Shown here: positions 43,397-51,804 of the stretch, in pieces | Layout: each line of letters opens with the position of its first letter | Position numbering within the stretch: position 1 is the stretch's first letter | Assembly (NCBI RefSeq): GCF_004138325.1 | Contig: NZ_SBLB01000005.1 | Span: forward strand, 248,001-312,000 | Source of the DNA: Spirosoma sordidisoli | GTDB taxonomy: Bacteria > Bacteroidota > Bacteroidia > Cytophagales > Spirosomataceae | Direction of reading: 5' to 3' | DNA: 64,000 nucleotides | Translations under genes and position numbers: made by a program | Notes under the pieces: model-generated | The model's input: the letters and a program-made list of their open reading frames with translations, nothing else | Told to the model about the DNA's origin: nothing | Databases searched by the model: none

Positions 43397-44137
43397 ATGG
43401 AAACTCCTACCAAATACGCCCTCGTGACGGGTGGTTCGCGCGGCATTGGCCGTGCCGTATGCCTGAGCCTGGCCGAGCGTGGTTACGCGGTGCTGATCAA
43501 TTACTGCACCAACAAAGAGGCCGCCGAGTCTGTACTCGAAGCCGTGTACGAAGCAGGAGGGCAGGCCGAATTGCTCCAGTTCGATGTATCGAAAGAAAAC
43601 GAAGTGACCGAGGCCATCTCGGGCTGGCTGTCGGCGCATCCCGACGCGGCTCTCGAAGTGCTGGTCAACAATGCCGGCCTACGGCGCGACCGGCTCATGG
43701 CCCTGATCGAACGGGCCGAGTGGGATAAGGTGATCGACACCAACGTGGGTGGCTTTTTTTACGTGACCCGGCAGGTGCTGCCGCGCATGATTCGCAAGCG
43801 CTACGGCCGTATCGTCAACGTGGTGTCGCTGTCGGGTATCAAAGGGGCACCGGGACAAACCCACTATTCCGCTTCCAAAGCGGCCGTTATTGGCGCTACC
43901 AAGGCGCTGGCGCAGGAGGTGGCTATCAAGAATATTGCTGTCAACGCCATTGCGCCGGGCTTCATCCGGACCGAAATGATTGCCGATATCAGCGAAGATC
44001 ACCACAAGATGCAGATTCCGATGCGTCGGTTTGGCGAACCCGAAGAAGTGGCCGCCCTGACGGCTTTCCTGTCCTCGCGCGAGTGTTCGTACCTGACCGG
44101 TCAGGTAATTTCGATCAACGGCGGTCTCTACACCTAA
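43397..44137 (+). CDS. FabG-like 3-oxoacyl-ACP reductase (SDR)
   Basis: 246 aa from the ATG at 43397. The short-chain dehydrogenase motifs TGGSRGIG, NNAG and HYSASK (catalytic Tyr-x3-Lys) are present. It ends with a FabG-like SGQVISINGG region. It reduces the 3-keto group of the growing acyl chain with NADPH. It is in operon with the ammonia lyase and thioesterase, and corresponds to the ketoreductase of aryl-polyene clusters. Confidence 0.93.
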   Translation: METPTKYALVTGGSRGIGRAVCLSLAERGYAVLINYCTNKEAAESVLEAVYEAGGQAELLQFDVSKENEVTEAISGWLSAHPDAALEVLVNNAGLRRDRLMALIERAEWDKVIDTNVGGFFYVTRQVLPRMIRKRYGRIVNVVSLSGIKGAPGQTHYSASKAAVIGATKALAQEVAIKNIAVNAIAPGFIRTEMIADISEDHHKMQIPMRRFGEPEEVAALTAFLSSRECSYLTGQVISINGGLYT

Positions 44138-44162
44138 CCCGGGCCTGCTGGCTCTACCGGCC

Positions 44163-44594
44163 ATGAAACATGCACTGCAACTGCTACACCCACTTACCGT
44201 TCGCTTCCATGAAGTAGACTCGTACCAGATCGTCTGGCACGGGCATTACGTAGGTTACTTCGAAGAAGGGCGCGAAGCCTTCGGCCGACACTATGGCCTC
44301 GATTACCACCGGCTCGAAGCCGAAGGGTATCTGGGCCCCATCATCGAGGTATCGCTCGACTATCGGAAATCCCTGCGGTATGGTGATCAGATCCTGGTCG
44401 AGACAACCTTCGTTGAGACGTCGGCCCCCAAGCTGATCTTCACCTATCGCCTGCTCCGGGCCGACACCCGCGAGCTCGTCTGCAAAGGACGCACCGTTCA
44501 GGTCCTGCTCGATAAAGAGTATCGCGCGCTTCAATACGCTCCACCGCCGTTTCTGATGGCCTGGAAACAACGCTGGACTCCCGCATCATCATGA
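44163..44594 (+). CDS. 4HBT-family acyl thioesterase (YbgC-like)
   Basis: 143 aa hotdog-fold protein. FHEVDSYQIVWHGHYVGYFEEGRE matches the YbgC/4-hydroxybenzoyl-CoA thioesterase N-terminus with the catalytic Asp (D in HEVD) and the HxxY helix. It overlaps the next ketosynthase by ATGA. It may release or edit acyl-ACP chains. Similar small thioesterases are common in flexirubin/aryl-polyene clusters. Confidence 0.88.
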   Translation: MKHALQLLHPLTVRFHEVDSYQIVWHGHYVGYFEEGREAFGRHYGLDYHRLEAEGYLGPIIEVSLDYRKSLRYGDQILVETTFVETSAPKLIFTYRLLRADTRELVCKGRTVQVLLDKEYRALQYAPPPFLMAWKQRWTPASS

Positions 44595-45727
44595 ACCGTA
44601 CCTATGTTGTTGCCAGCGGGGTAGCCAGCCCCCTGGGCTTCGATACCCCCACCACGTTCGAGGCCCTGATAGCCGGACAAACGGGGCTGCGGGTCCGGCA
44701 GCCGGCTTCATCGGCTGGGCCCGTCTGTACGGCCGAAGTCGACGGGTCGCTGCTGGCACGGGCCTGTTCAGATCGGCTTCTGACTCGCGGCACGCCCGCC
44801 ACCAAACTGGAACAGATGGGGCTTGTAGCCCTCCACGCGGCCCTGCACGACACGACACTGAGCTGGCAGCAGGCCGATACGCTCCTGATTGTCTGTTCGG
44901 CGAAGGGCAATATTCCGGCCCTGGCCGAGGCCGTTGCTGCCGAGCCGCCGGGGCAGCAGGAGTACATGGCCCGACTGGCCCAAAGCTGGGCGTCGGCCTG
45001 GGGGCTCTGCAACGAACCGATGGTGCTCTCCAACGCCTGCATCTCCAGCCTGCACGGTATCGTAGTGGCGCGCCGGCTGATCGGGCAGGGACTTTTTCGG
45101 CATGTAATCGTGATTGGGGCCGATGTAGTTTCGGATTTCACACGGGCGGGCTTTCAGGGCTTCAACGCCGTAAGTGCCGAACCCTGCCGTCCGTTCGATG
45201 CGGCCCGGCGCGGTATCAATCTGGGCGAAGCCGCTGCTGTGCTGGTGCTCAGCGCCGACGACCGGCTATCGGTCGGGGTCGAGCTGAGGGGCGGTGTTGT
45301 CACCAACGATGCCCACCATATTTCGGCCCCGTCGCGTACGGGCGAAGGCCTGTTCCGGGCCATTGAACGGGTACGGGCTGGTCGAACGCCTGACTTTATC
45401 AGCCTGCACGGCACCGCTACAGTCTACAACGACGAAATGGAAGCCCAGGCGCTGAACCGCGCTAACCTGCTCGACTGCCCCGTTTACAGCCTGAAAGGGC
45501 AGCTTGGGCATACGCTCGGAGCCGCCGGCGTGCTGGAGTCGGTACTGGCCATCGAGTCGCTGCGCCGAAATCAGCTGCTGGCCTCGCATCAGTACGCTAC
45601 GCCCGGCACGACCTATCCGCTGCGCGTAGTGGAGCGCCCCGAAACCCGCCCGCTACAAACCTGCCTGAAAACATCGTCCGGGTTTGGTGGCTGTAATGCC
45701 GCTGTCTGGTACGAAAAAACCAACTAA
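44591..45727 (+). CDS. Beta-ketoacyl-ACP synthase (KAS I/II-like)
   Basis: 378 aa. The active-site Cys150 lies in LSNACISSLHG. The two His are in SLHGTATVYND and GQLGHTLGAAG, so the triad is complete. It is one of two apparently active ketosynthases in the cluster and starts inside the thioesterase stop. Confidence 0.9.
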   Translation: MNRTYVVASGVASPLGFDTPTTFEALIAGQTGLRVRQPASSAGPVCTAEVDGSLLARACSDRLLTRGTPATKLEQMGLVALHAALHDTTLSWQQADTLLIVCSAKGNIPALAEAVAAEPPGQQEYMARLAQSWASAWGLCNEPMVLSNACISSLHGIVVARRLIGQGLFRHVIVIGADVVSDFTRAGFQGFNAVSAEPCRPFDAARRGINLGEAAAVLVLSADDRLSVGVELRGGVVTNDAHHISAPSRTGEGLFRAIERVRAGRTPDFISLHGTATVYNDEMEAQALNRANLLDCPVYSLKGQLGHTLGAAGVLESVLAIESLRRNQLLASHQYATPGTTYPLRVVERPETRPLQTCLKTSSGFGGCNAAVWYEKTN

Positions 45728-45731
45728 CGTC

Positions 45732-46406
45732 ATGAATGCGACCATTACGGCTACCTGTACCATCCGCAACGGCATGATCTGGGTAAATGGCCAGCTTTAC
45801 CACGAAACCGATCTGGCCCAACCCGGCCCTGCTTTGTTTGCTGAACGGGCCTACCGGACGCTGTCACTGGCGTATCCGAAATTTTTCAAGATGGACCCGC
45901 TCAGTAAGCTCGGCTGGCTGGCGGCCGAACTGATGACCCAACCGGCTCCCGAAGGGGTAAGGCCCGACCAGCGGGGCGTGGTGCTCTACAGCCGAACCGG
46001 TAGCCTGCTCGCCGACTGGAGCCATCAGCAGATTCTGCACGACAACCGCCCCGTCAGTCCCGCCATTTTCGTGTACACCCTGCCCAATATCGTGGTGGGT
46101 GAACTCTGTATCCGGCATCAGCTGATGGGCGAGAACGGCGTCTTTCTGACCCCAGCCTGGCAACCCCACCATGCTGCGCTGATGGTAAACAGCCTGCTGA
46201 CCAGTGGCGACTGCCGCCAGTGTCTGACGGGCTGGATAGAAGTCAACGCCGACCAGTACGAGGTATTTCTGTGTCAGGTCAACGCGCAGCCGAATGACAC
46301 AGCCGGTATGCCATTTTCTGACGTGTCGCTCCAGATTCTCTACCAGAATCCGGCTGCATATAGCGCCTGGCAACCGTGGTTTAGTCAGGAAGCGATCCTT
46401 GCCTAA
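45732..46406 (+). CDS. Short ketosynthase-like protein without active-site Cys
   Basis: 224 aa from the ATG at 45732. The segment VVLYSRTGSLLADWSH ... SPAIFVYTLPNIVVGELCIRH ... GENGVFL follows the N-terminal half of the ketosynthase fold, up to where the nucleophilic Cys would be, but there the Cys is not found and the C-terminal half is absent. Similar short KS-like proteins occur in flexirubin-type clusters. A structural or chain-length role is inferred. It is last in the operon starting at 41759. Confidence 0.65.
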   Translation: MNATITATCTIRNGMIWVNGQLYHETDLAQPGPALFAERAYRTLSLAYPKFFKMDPLSKLGWLAAELMTQPAPEGVRPDQRGVVLYSRTGSLLADWSHQQILHDNRPVSPAIFVYTLPNIVVGELCIRHQLMGENGVFLTPAWQPHHAALMVNSLLTSGDCRQCLTGWIEVNADQYEVFLCQVNAQPNDTAGMPFSDVSLQILYQNPAAYSAWQPWFSQEAILA

Positions 46407-46422
46407 ACGGCGCATCAGCCGA

Positions 46423-46488
46423 TTCGTATCGGGCAAACCGGGGCTTGTATAATAAAGTAGCAGCCGCCCGTTTTGGCCCGTAGCTTTA
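46423..46488 (+). promoter_or_regulatory. LytTR-like operator plus -7 box, ACP operon (site P4)
   Basis: Half-sites TTCGTATCG (46423-46431) and CTTGTATAA (46444-46452), 21 bp apart, then 28 bp to TAGCTTTA (46481-46488), close to TAnnTTTG. It heads the second polyene operon (start codon 46546). The bases after the box (ACTCATT) also match P1 and P2. Confidence 0.65.
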
Positions 46489-46545
46489 ACTCATTCAATA
46501 AGCAACGCACATAATTCATCCGTTAATCCTTTTATAACTAGCAAC

Positions 46546-46833
46546 ATGGAAACGCTAATCGAAACCCTCAAGACACAAATCATTGATCAGCTGAACCTCG
46601 ACGGCGTAACGCCCGAGTCGATCGAAGCCGATGCACCCCTGTTCGGGTCGGGCCTGGGCCTGGACTCGATCGATGCGCTGGAACTGGTATCGCTCGTTGA
46701 GCAGCACTACCAGCTAAAAGTGACGCCCGACGAGATGAAAGGGGCCTTTGAGTCGGTACGCGCCCTGGCCGAATTCCTGGTCGAGCATGCACCGGCCGCC
46801 GTTGCTGCCGTGACCGAAGAGGCTGTTGCCTGA
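46546..46833 (+). CDS. Acyl carrier protein
   Basis: 95 aa acidic four-helix carrier. The phosphopantetheine site is Ser41 in LGLDSIDALEL. It carries the growing chain for the ketosynthases. It has its own operator-promoter (P4) and is directly followed by the phosphopantetheinyl transferase that would activate it. Confidence 0.93.
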   Translation: METLIETLKTQIIDQLNLDGVTPESIEADAPLFGSGLGLDSIDALELVSLVEQHYQLKVTPDEMKGAFESVRALAEFLVEHAPAAVAAVTEEAVA

Positions 46834-46843
46834 GCGCTGAGCC

Positions 46844-47509
46844 ATGCTTCATGTTTACTGGACCCGCCTGGAGGAAACGGACACACTGGCGGCTCACGAG
46901 CCTTCATTGCGTACGTTTCCGGCGTGGTTACAGCAGAAAGTACACCGGCATCGAACAGCCCGGGCGGCCCTGGCCAGTTTCTGGGGCTACCGGCTGCTGC
47001 AACTGGCTACCGCCCACTGGCCTCAACCGGTCTGGCAGGCGCTCACCACCGACTACTGGGGGCGCCCGCTACTGAACTACTCAGCCTACGATTTCAACCT
47101 GTCTCATTCGGATAACTGCGTTGTCTGCGCCCTGCACCAGAACGGTCGGGTAGGGGTCGACACGCAGGGGCAGGCCCACCCGACCCGGCTCAAGCCAGCG
47201 TACCAGACGCTGTTTCAGCCGCACGAATGGACCCGCCTTTGCCAGGACCCCACGTCGTTTACCGACCTGTGGGCGCAGAAAGAAGCCGTTGCCAAAGCCG
47301 ACGGACGCGGTATGGCCGCTTATCCGCATATCTGGCTCCGGGGCGCAATGGCCTCCGTACTGGATACCGGAACCCGCTGGGTGCTGACGCCCCTGGCCCT
47401 CGACTCAGCCTACCGAACGTACGTAGCTACGCCTGACACCGGCACTGGTTTTCTGCACCACGTGCAGCACAAGGACGGCTCGTTTCGGATGGATACCACC
47501 CTTTTTTAG
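46844..47509 (+). CDS. 4'-phosphopantetheinyl transferase (Sfp-like)
   Basis: 221 aa. The motifs FNLSHSDNCV, VGVDTQ (the Mg-binding Asp kept; the usual Glu is Gln) and WAQKEAVAKADGRGM define the Sfp/AcpT family. It begins 11 bp after the ACP gene, its likely target. Confidence 0.9.
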   Translation: MLHVYWTRLEETDTLAAHEPSLRTFPAWLQQKVHRHRTARAALASFWGYRLLQLATAHWPQPVWQALTTDYWGRPLLNYSAYDFNLSHSDNCVVCALHQNGRVGVDTQGQAHPTRLKPAYQTLFQPHEWTRLCQDPTSFTDLWAQKEAVAKADGRGMAAYPHIWLRGAMASVLDTGTRWVLTPLALDSAYRTYVATPDTGTGFLHHVQHKDGSFRMDTTLF

Positions 47510-47521
47510 CAACCCCCTCCC

Positions 47522-48712
47522 ATGAACATGTATGTAACGGGTATGGGTATCGTGTCGGCAATCGGCATGGATACGACCGAAACAATAAACAGCATTCTTG
47601 CCCAGCGGAGCGGCCTGGGGCCAATCCGCTGGGTCGACACCCGGCTGAAAAACAACGTGGTGGCGGGCGAAGTACCCCATGACGACAACGCCCTGCGTAC
47701 GCTGGCCGGTGTGCCGGCCCAGCCGCTGGCCACCCGCACCACCCTGCTCGGTCTGCTGGCCGCCCGGCAGGCCATTAATCAGGCGGGTATCGTCCCGGCC
47801 GATGGCATCCGGACCGGCTTTATCTCGGCATCGACCGTAGGCGGCATTGTCGAGTCGGAAAAAGTACATGCCGAGGTGCTGGCCGGTACCTATCCGGGTT
47901 CGTTTGTCGATACTAACGACGGAGCCGAAAGTACCGATTACCTGGCCCGCTATTTTGGCTTCACAGATCTCGTTACGTCGATCAATACGGCCTGCTCCTC
48001 ATCGGCCAACGCCATTGTGGTCGGAAGCCGCTGGATTCGGAGCGGACTGGTTGATCGGGTAATCGTAGGCGGCACGGATTCGCTCAGCCGACTGACCATC
48101 AATGGGTTCAACTCGCTGATGCTGCTCGATTCGCAACCCTGCCGCCCGTTCGATCAGCGTCGGCAGGGCATCAACCTGGGCGAAGGAGCCGCGTATCTGG
48201 TGCTGGAGTCGGAAGCCTGTGTTCGTCGGGCGGGCAAAACACCGCTGGCGCGGCTGAGTGGCTTCGGCGTGACCAACGATGCCTACCATCCGTCGGCCAG
48301 CTCGCCCGAGGGTGAAGGATTACAGGGCGCCATGAGGCAGGCTATGAGCCAGGCTGGCCTACAGCCCTCGGATATCGATTACCTCAACACCCACGGCACC
48401 GCTACCGGCAACAACGATATTACGGAAGGCATGGCCATCCGGCGGGTTTTCGGCGATGCGGTTTCGTTCAGTTCTACCAAAAGCTTTACGGGGCATACCC
48501 TGGCCGCAGCGGGGGCTATCGAAGCCGTTATTGCCCTGCTGAGTCTGCGCGAGGGCCTATTACCCCCCAATCTTTTTTTCGAGGAGCCTATTCCGGAGCA
48601 CGGTCTGTCGCCTATCCGAACCGTATCGGCCGACCGCCATCATCGGCACGTCATGAGCAACGCGGCTGGTATGGGAGGGTTCTGTTCATCGCTTATTTTC
48701 TCGGCCAACTAA
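47522..48712 (+). CDS. Beta-ketoacyl-ACP synthase II-like (ApeO-like)
   Basis: 396 aa. Cys158 in INTACSSSAN and His in NTHGTATGNND and KSFTGHTLAA form a complete triad. It is followed at once by a Cys-less partner, the usual KS/CLF heterodimer order of type II PKS and aryl-polyene systems. Confidence 0.92.
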   Translation: MNMYVTGMGIVSAIGMDTTETINSILAQRSGLGPIRWVDTRLKNNVVAGEVPHDDNALRTLAGVPAQPLATRTTLLGLLAARQAINQAGIVPADGIRTGFISASTVGGIVESEKVHAEVLAGTYPGSFVDTNDGAESTDYLARYFGFTDLVTSINTACSSSANAIVVGSRWIRSGLVDRVIVGGTDSLSRLTINGFNSLMLLDSQPCRPFDQRRQGINLGEGAAYLVLESEACVRRAGKTPLARLSGFGVTNDAYHPSASSPEGEGLQGAMRQAMSQAGLQPSDIDYLNTHGTATGNNDITEGMAIRRVFGDAVSFSSTKSFTGHTLAAAGAIEAVIALLSLREGLLPPNLFFEEPIPEHGLSPIRTVSADRHHRHVMSNAAGMGGFCSSLIFSAN

Positions 48713-48724
48713 CTGTCTGTCGCC

Positions 48725-49747
48725 ATGAAACCCGTTTACATCGAAAGTGTGGCAGGGGTGCCTGCTCAATGGACGCCAACCCCAACGGCGGCCCTGTTCA
48801 GGGCCGTTGAACCCGCCTATCAGCAGTTTATCTCGCCGGGCGAGTCGCGCCGGTGGTCCAAGGCCTGCCGGATGGGCGTATACAGTGCCATGCAGGCGCT
48901 GCGCCAGGCCAGCGTTACAGACGGGCTCGGGGCTGTTACGGTCGGAACGGGCGTGGGCGGTCTCGACTGTTCCGAGCGGTTTCAGCGCGCCATTGTTGAG
49001 CAGCAGGAGTCGGGCCTGTCGCCTACCTTATTTCTACAGTCGCTGCACAGCTCGATTTCGGGCCAGATTGCGCTGTCACTCCAGTGCAAAGGCTATAACA
49101 TGACCTATACCCACCGGGGTACGGCCTTTGAGAGTGCGCTGCTCGATGCGGCCCTGCTGCTGGACGAAGACCCCGAACTGGGCCGTGTGCTGGTCGGGGG
49201 CGTCGATGAGGTAGCGCCGGTATACCTCGAATCGCTCCGCCGGGCGGGGTATCTTCAGCAGCCCGACGCCGACTTTGCCGACGGTATCGTTCCGGGCGAA
49301 GGAGCTACCTTCTTTGTGGTCAGTCCGACCGCCACACCCGACTCGCTGGCCGTGGTCCGGGATCTGCGGCTGGTTCATAGCGTTGCCGACGAAACGGCAC
49401 TGGCTCAGGCCGTAAACGCCCTGCTGGCCGACCACGGGCTGGTCGTGGCCGATCTCGATCTGGTGCTGAGCGGCCTGTGTGGTCAGCCGGTCTGGGACCG
49501 GAAACTGGCCGCCTGGATTGGGCAGCTCCCGGCGTCGGTGCCGAGCCTGCCGTTCAAAACCTGGTGTGGCGAGTCGCATACGGCTACGGCTTTTGCAACC
49601 GGGCTGGCCGTACGGTTCCTGAACGGTACCTATCCTGAAGAAACCGGAACGTGGCCGCACCCGACACCCCCCAAAACTATTCTGATTGTCAATCATTACC
49701 AGGACGCTAACTATGGAATCGTACTGCTCACCGCTGCCGACTGCTGA
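48725..49747 (+). CDS. Chain-length-factor-like ketosynthase homologue without catalytic Cys
   Basis: 340 aa with ketosynthase fold. At the Cys position it reads YTHRGTAFES, aligning Arg131 with the nucleophile. The first His motif is not recognisable and the last is kept as GESHTATAFA. It resembles chain length factors (ApeC-like) that pair with the preceding active ketosynthase. It probably sets polyene length. Confidence 0.8.
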   Translation: MKPVYIESVAGVPAQWTPTPTAALFRAVEPAYQQFISPGESRRWSKACRMGVYSAMQALRQASVTDGLGAVTVGTGVGGLDCSERFQRAIVEQQESGLSPTLFLQSLHSSISGQIALSLQCKGYNMTYTHRGTAFESALLDAALLLDEDPELGRVLVGGVDEVAPVYLESLRRAGYLQQPDADFADGIVPGEGATFFVVSPTATPDSLAVVRDLRLVHSVADETALAQAVNALLADHGLVVADLDLVLSGLCGQPVWDRKLAAWIGQLPASVPSLPFKTWCGESHTATAFATGLAVRFLNGTYPEETGTWPHPTPPKTILIVNHYQDANYGIVLLTAADC

Positions 49748-49754
49748 TCCTGGT

Positions 49755-50192
49755 ATGACCGAACCGCTGGTGGCCGGGTCGGAGGCCGTGATGACGTTCA
49801 TTCCGCACCGCCCCCCGTTTGTACTGGTCGATACGTTGTATGTCTGCACCGACGACGAGGCCGTAGCCAGTTTTACCATTCCCGAAGCGGGGCATGTGCT
49901 GGTACAGGACGGTCTGTTTCAGGAGCCAGGGCTGCTCGAGCACCAGGCGCAGGTATCGGCCCTGCAGGCGGGGTACCAGGCCCGGCAGTATCAGCTGCCC
50001 CCACAAATGGGCTACGTAGCTGGTTTTCGGCATATTACGATCCACGGCCTGCCCCGCTCGGGCGAGGTCGTAACCACTACCGTTCATACCCTTACCCGCC
50101 TGGGTAGCCTTACCGCGCTCCGGGCCGAAACCCGGAGCGAAGCGCGACTGCTGGCCAGCTGCGAGTTTACCGTCGTGCTCGAACCCGCCTGA
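49755..50192 (+). CDS. FabA/FabZ-like 3-hydroxyacyl-ACP dehydratase (ApeP-like)
   Basis: 145 aa using the ATG at 49755, 7 bp after the previous stop; in-frame starts at 49713 and 49686 would overlap that gene. FIPHRPPFVLVDTL is the dehydratase entry motif, and the catalytic His is likely in EAGHVLVQDG with the acid in LLEHQAQ. It dehydrates 3-hydroxyacyl-ACP to build the conjugated chain. Confidence 0.85.
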   Translation: MTEPLVAGSEAVMTFIPHRPPFVLVDTLYVCTDDEAVASFTIPEAGHVLVQDGLFQEPGLLEHQAQVSALQAGYQARQYQLPPQMGYVAGFRHITIHGLPRSGEVVTTTVHTLTRLGSLTALRAETRSEARLLASCEFTVVLEPA

Positions 50193-50235
50193 TTCAGACC
50201 TTATAAACGCATAGTCAACCAAACCAGGAACCGCC

Positions 50236-51414
50236 ATGATCGCTTCTTACCCTAACGCGTACCTTGCCGATGCGGCTACGTTCGATGACGTAATGCAGCT
50301 GTCGGAAACCGAATTTTATCAGGCCGAAACGCTGCTCAACGCCTATACGGCGGGTATGACGCTGGCTGTGTTCCAGCGTATGGGCCTTTTCAGGGCCGCC
50401 ACCGACGGCTATACCCCCGACGCGCTGAAAGCTGCTATCGGGCTGGCACCGGAGCATAGCCGGCTGCTGGATGCCCTGCTCGACATACTCGAACGGAGCC
50501 AGTACCTGACCCGCACCGCCGATCGGTACGTGGCCACCGCCCTGGTCGACACCGCCGATACGCAGCAGCAGCTTCGAAACTACCGCGATCATCAGCAGGA
50601 AACCCTGTACATGTCGGCGGCAGCCTGGGCGTTCATCGAAGCGACGGTACGGCTCGAAGCGATATGTTTTGAAGCCATGCCCGACATGCTCGCGGGTCGG
50701 CGAACCTACCTCGACGTGATGTTTCCCAACGGCGACCTGACGCTGGTAGCCGCTATCTATAAAGGCACCATTCAGCAGTACCTGAACGGGCGCGTGGCCA
50801 GCCGGGTGCGCGAACTGGTTGAAGAGAAACTAGCGCTCTACGGCTCCGTTACCCTGCTCGAAGTAGGCGCCGGAACGGGTGGCACTACAGCCCTGATCTT
50901 CAAGGAGCTGGAAAGTCTGAATCCCAATGCGCTGACGTACTGGTATACCGATATTTCGGCCGGTTTTACGCGGGTGGGCAAACGGGAGTTCGGCGCCCGC
51001 TACCCGTTCGTGCAGTACAAACCCCTCGACATCAACCGCCCGGTCGACGCGCAGGGGTTCGTGCCGGGCAGCGTCGATATCGTGATCTGTAATAATGTGC
51101 TTCATGCCACGCCCAGCATGGCCGGGGCGCTTACCCACACGTCGCAACTCCTGCGCGATGGCGGGCATGTGGTGGTCAACGATCTCACCCAGCGGCTCGA
51201 TTTCAATACCGTTACGTTTGGCTTTACCCGCGAGTGGTGGAACTTCACCGATCCGGAGTGGCGGATTCCGCACGCGCCCGTGCTGACCAACCGCGCCTGG
51301 CGGAAGCTGCTGGCCGAGTACAACTACACCCACGTAACGGTAGAGGGCGTGCCGGGTATGCCGGAAGAGAAGTTGCACCAGAGCCTGATCGTTGCGCAAC
51401 TCAGCCAGCCGTAA
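50236..51414 (+). CDS. Free-standing PKS-type SAM methyltransferase
   Basis: 392 aa. An N-terminal helical domain is followed by a Rossmann methyltransferase (from about 205) with LLEVGAGTGGTT (SAM-binding motif I) and ICNNVLHATPSM, the signature of C-methyltransferase domains of polyketide synthases. Such domains are normally embedded in type I PKSs; here it stands alone beside type II genes. It may place methyl branches on the chain or ring, or O-methylate the aryl end. Confidence 0.8.
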   Translation: MIASYPNAYLADAATFDDVMQLSETEFYQAETLLNAYTAGMTLAVFQRMGLFRAATDGYTPDALKAAIGLAPEHSRLLDALLDILERSQYLTRTADRYVATALVDTADTQQQLRNYRDHQQETLYMSAAAWAFIEATVRLEAICFEAMPDMLAGRRTYLDVMFPNGDLTLVAAIYKGTIQQYLNGRVASRVRELVEEKLALYGSVTLLEVGAGTGGTTALIFKELESLNPNALTYWYTDISAGFTRVGKREFGARYPFVQYKPLDINRPVDAQGFVPGSVDIVICNNVLHATPSMAGALTHTSQLLRDGGHVVVNDLTQRLDFNTVTFGFTREWWNFTDPEWRIPHAPVLTNRAWRKLLAEYNYTHVTVEGVPGMPEEKLHQSLIVAQLSQP

Positions 51415-51415
51415 T

Positions 51416-51802
51416 ATGCAGCCTTTTCTACATCAGACCGGGTTCTACACCATCCGCACCTGCACCGGCGATCGGCAGCAGCTCCGGGCTACCATCTGCT
51501 TCAACCGCGACCACACTATCTATGCCGGTCACTTCCCCGATAGGCCTATTACGCCGGGCGTTTGTCTCTATCAGCTCGTCAAAGAAATCGGTATGCTGGG
51601 CTGGCAACTGCCGCTACGGCTGCTGCGGGCGGGTTCAATGAAGTTTTTACGGCTCGTGCCCCCCACCGATCCTGACATTATCGTGAGCCTGCGCGCCGAC
51701 TGGACCGACGAAACTACGGTCAGCGTAGCGGCCACCGTTCAGTCGGGCGAGCACGTGGCCGGCAAGTTTCAGGTTGTTTTTTCCACCTTATCGTATTCCT
51801 GA
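51416..51802 (+). CDS. FabZ-like hotdog dehydratase (ApeI-like)
   Basis: 128 aa from the ATG at 51416. The motif AGHFPDRPITPGVCLYQ holds the catalytic His and Pro-Gly turn of FabZ/ApeI-like dehydratases. It starts 1 bp after the methyltransferase stop and ends 2 bp before the glycosyltransferase start, so translation is coupled. Confidence 0.85.
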   Translation: MQPFLHQTGFYTIRTCTGDRQQLRATICFNRDHTIYAGHFPDRPITPGVCLYQLVKEIGMLGWQLPLRLLRAGSMKFLRLVPPTDPDIIVSLRADWTDETTVSVAATVQSGEHVAGKFQVVFSTLSYS

Positions 51803-51804
51803 CG

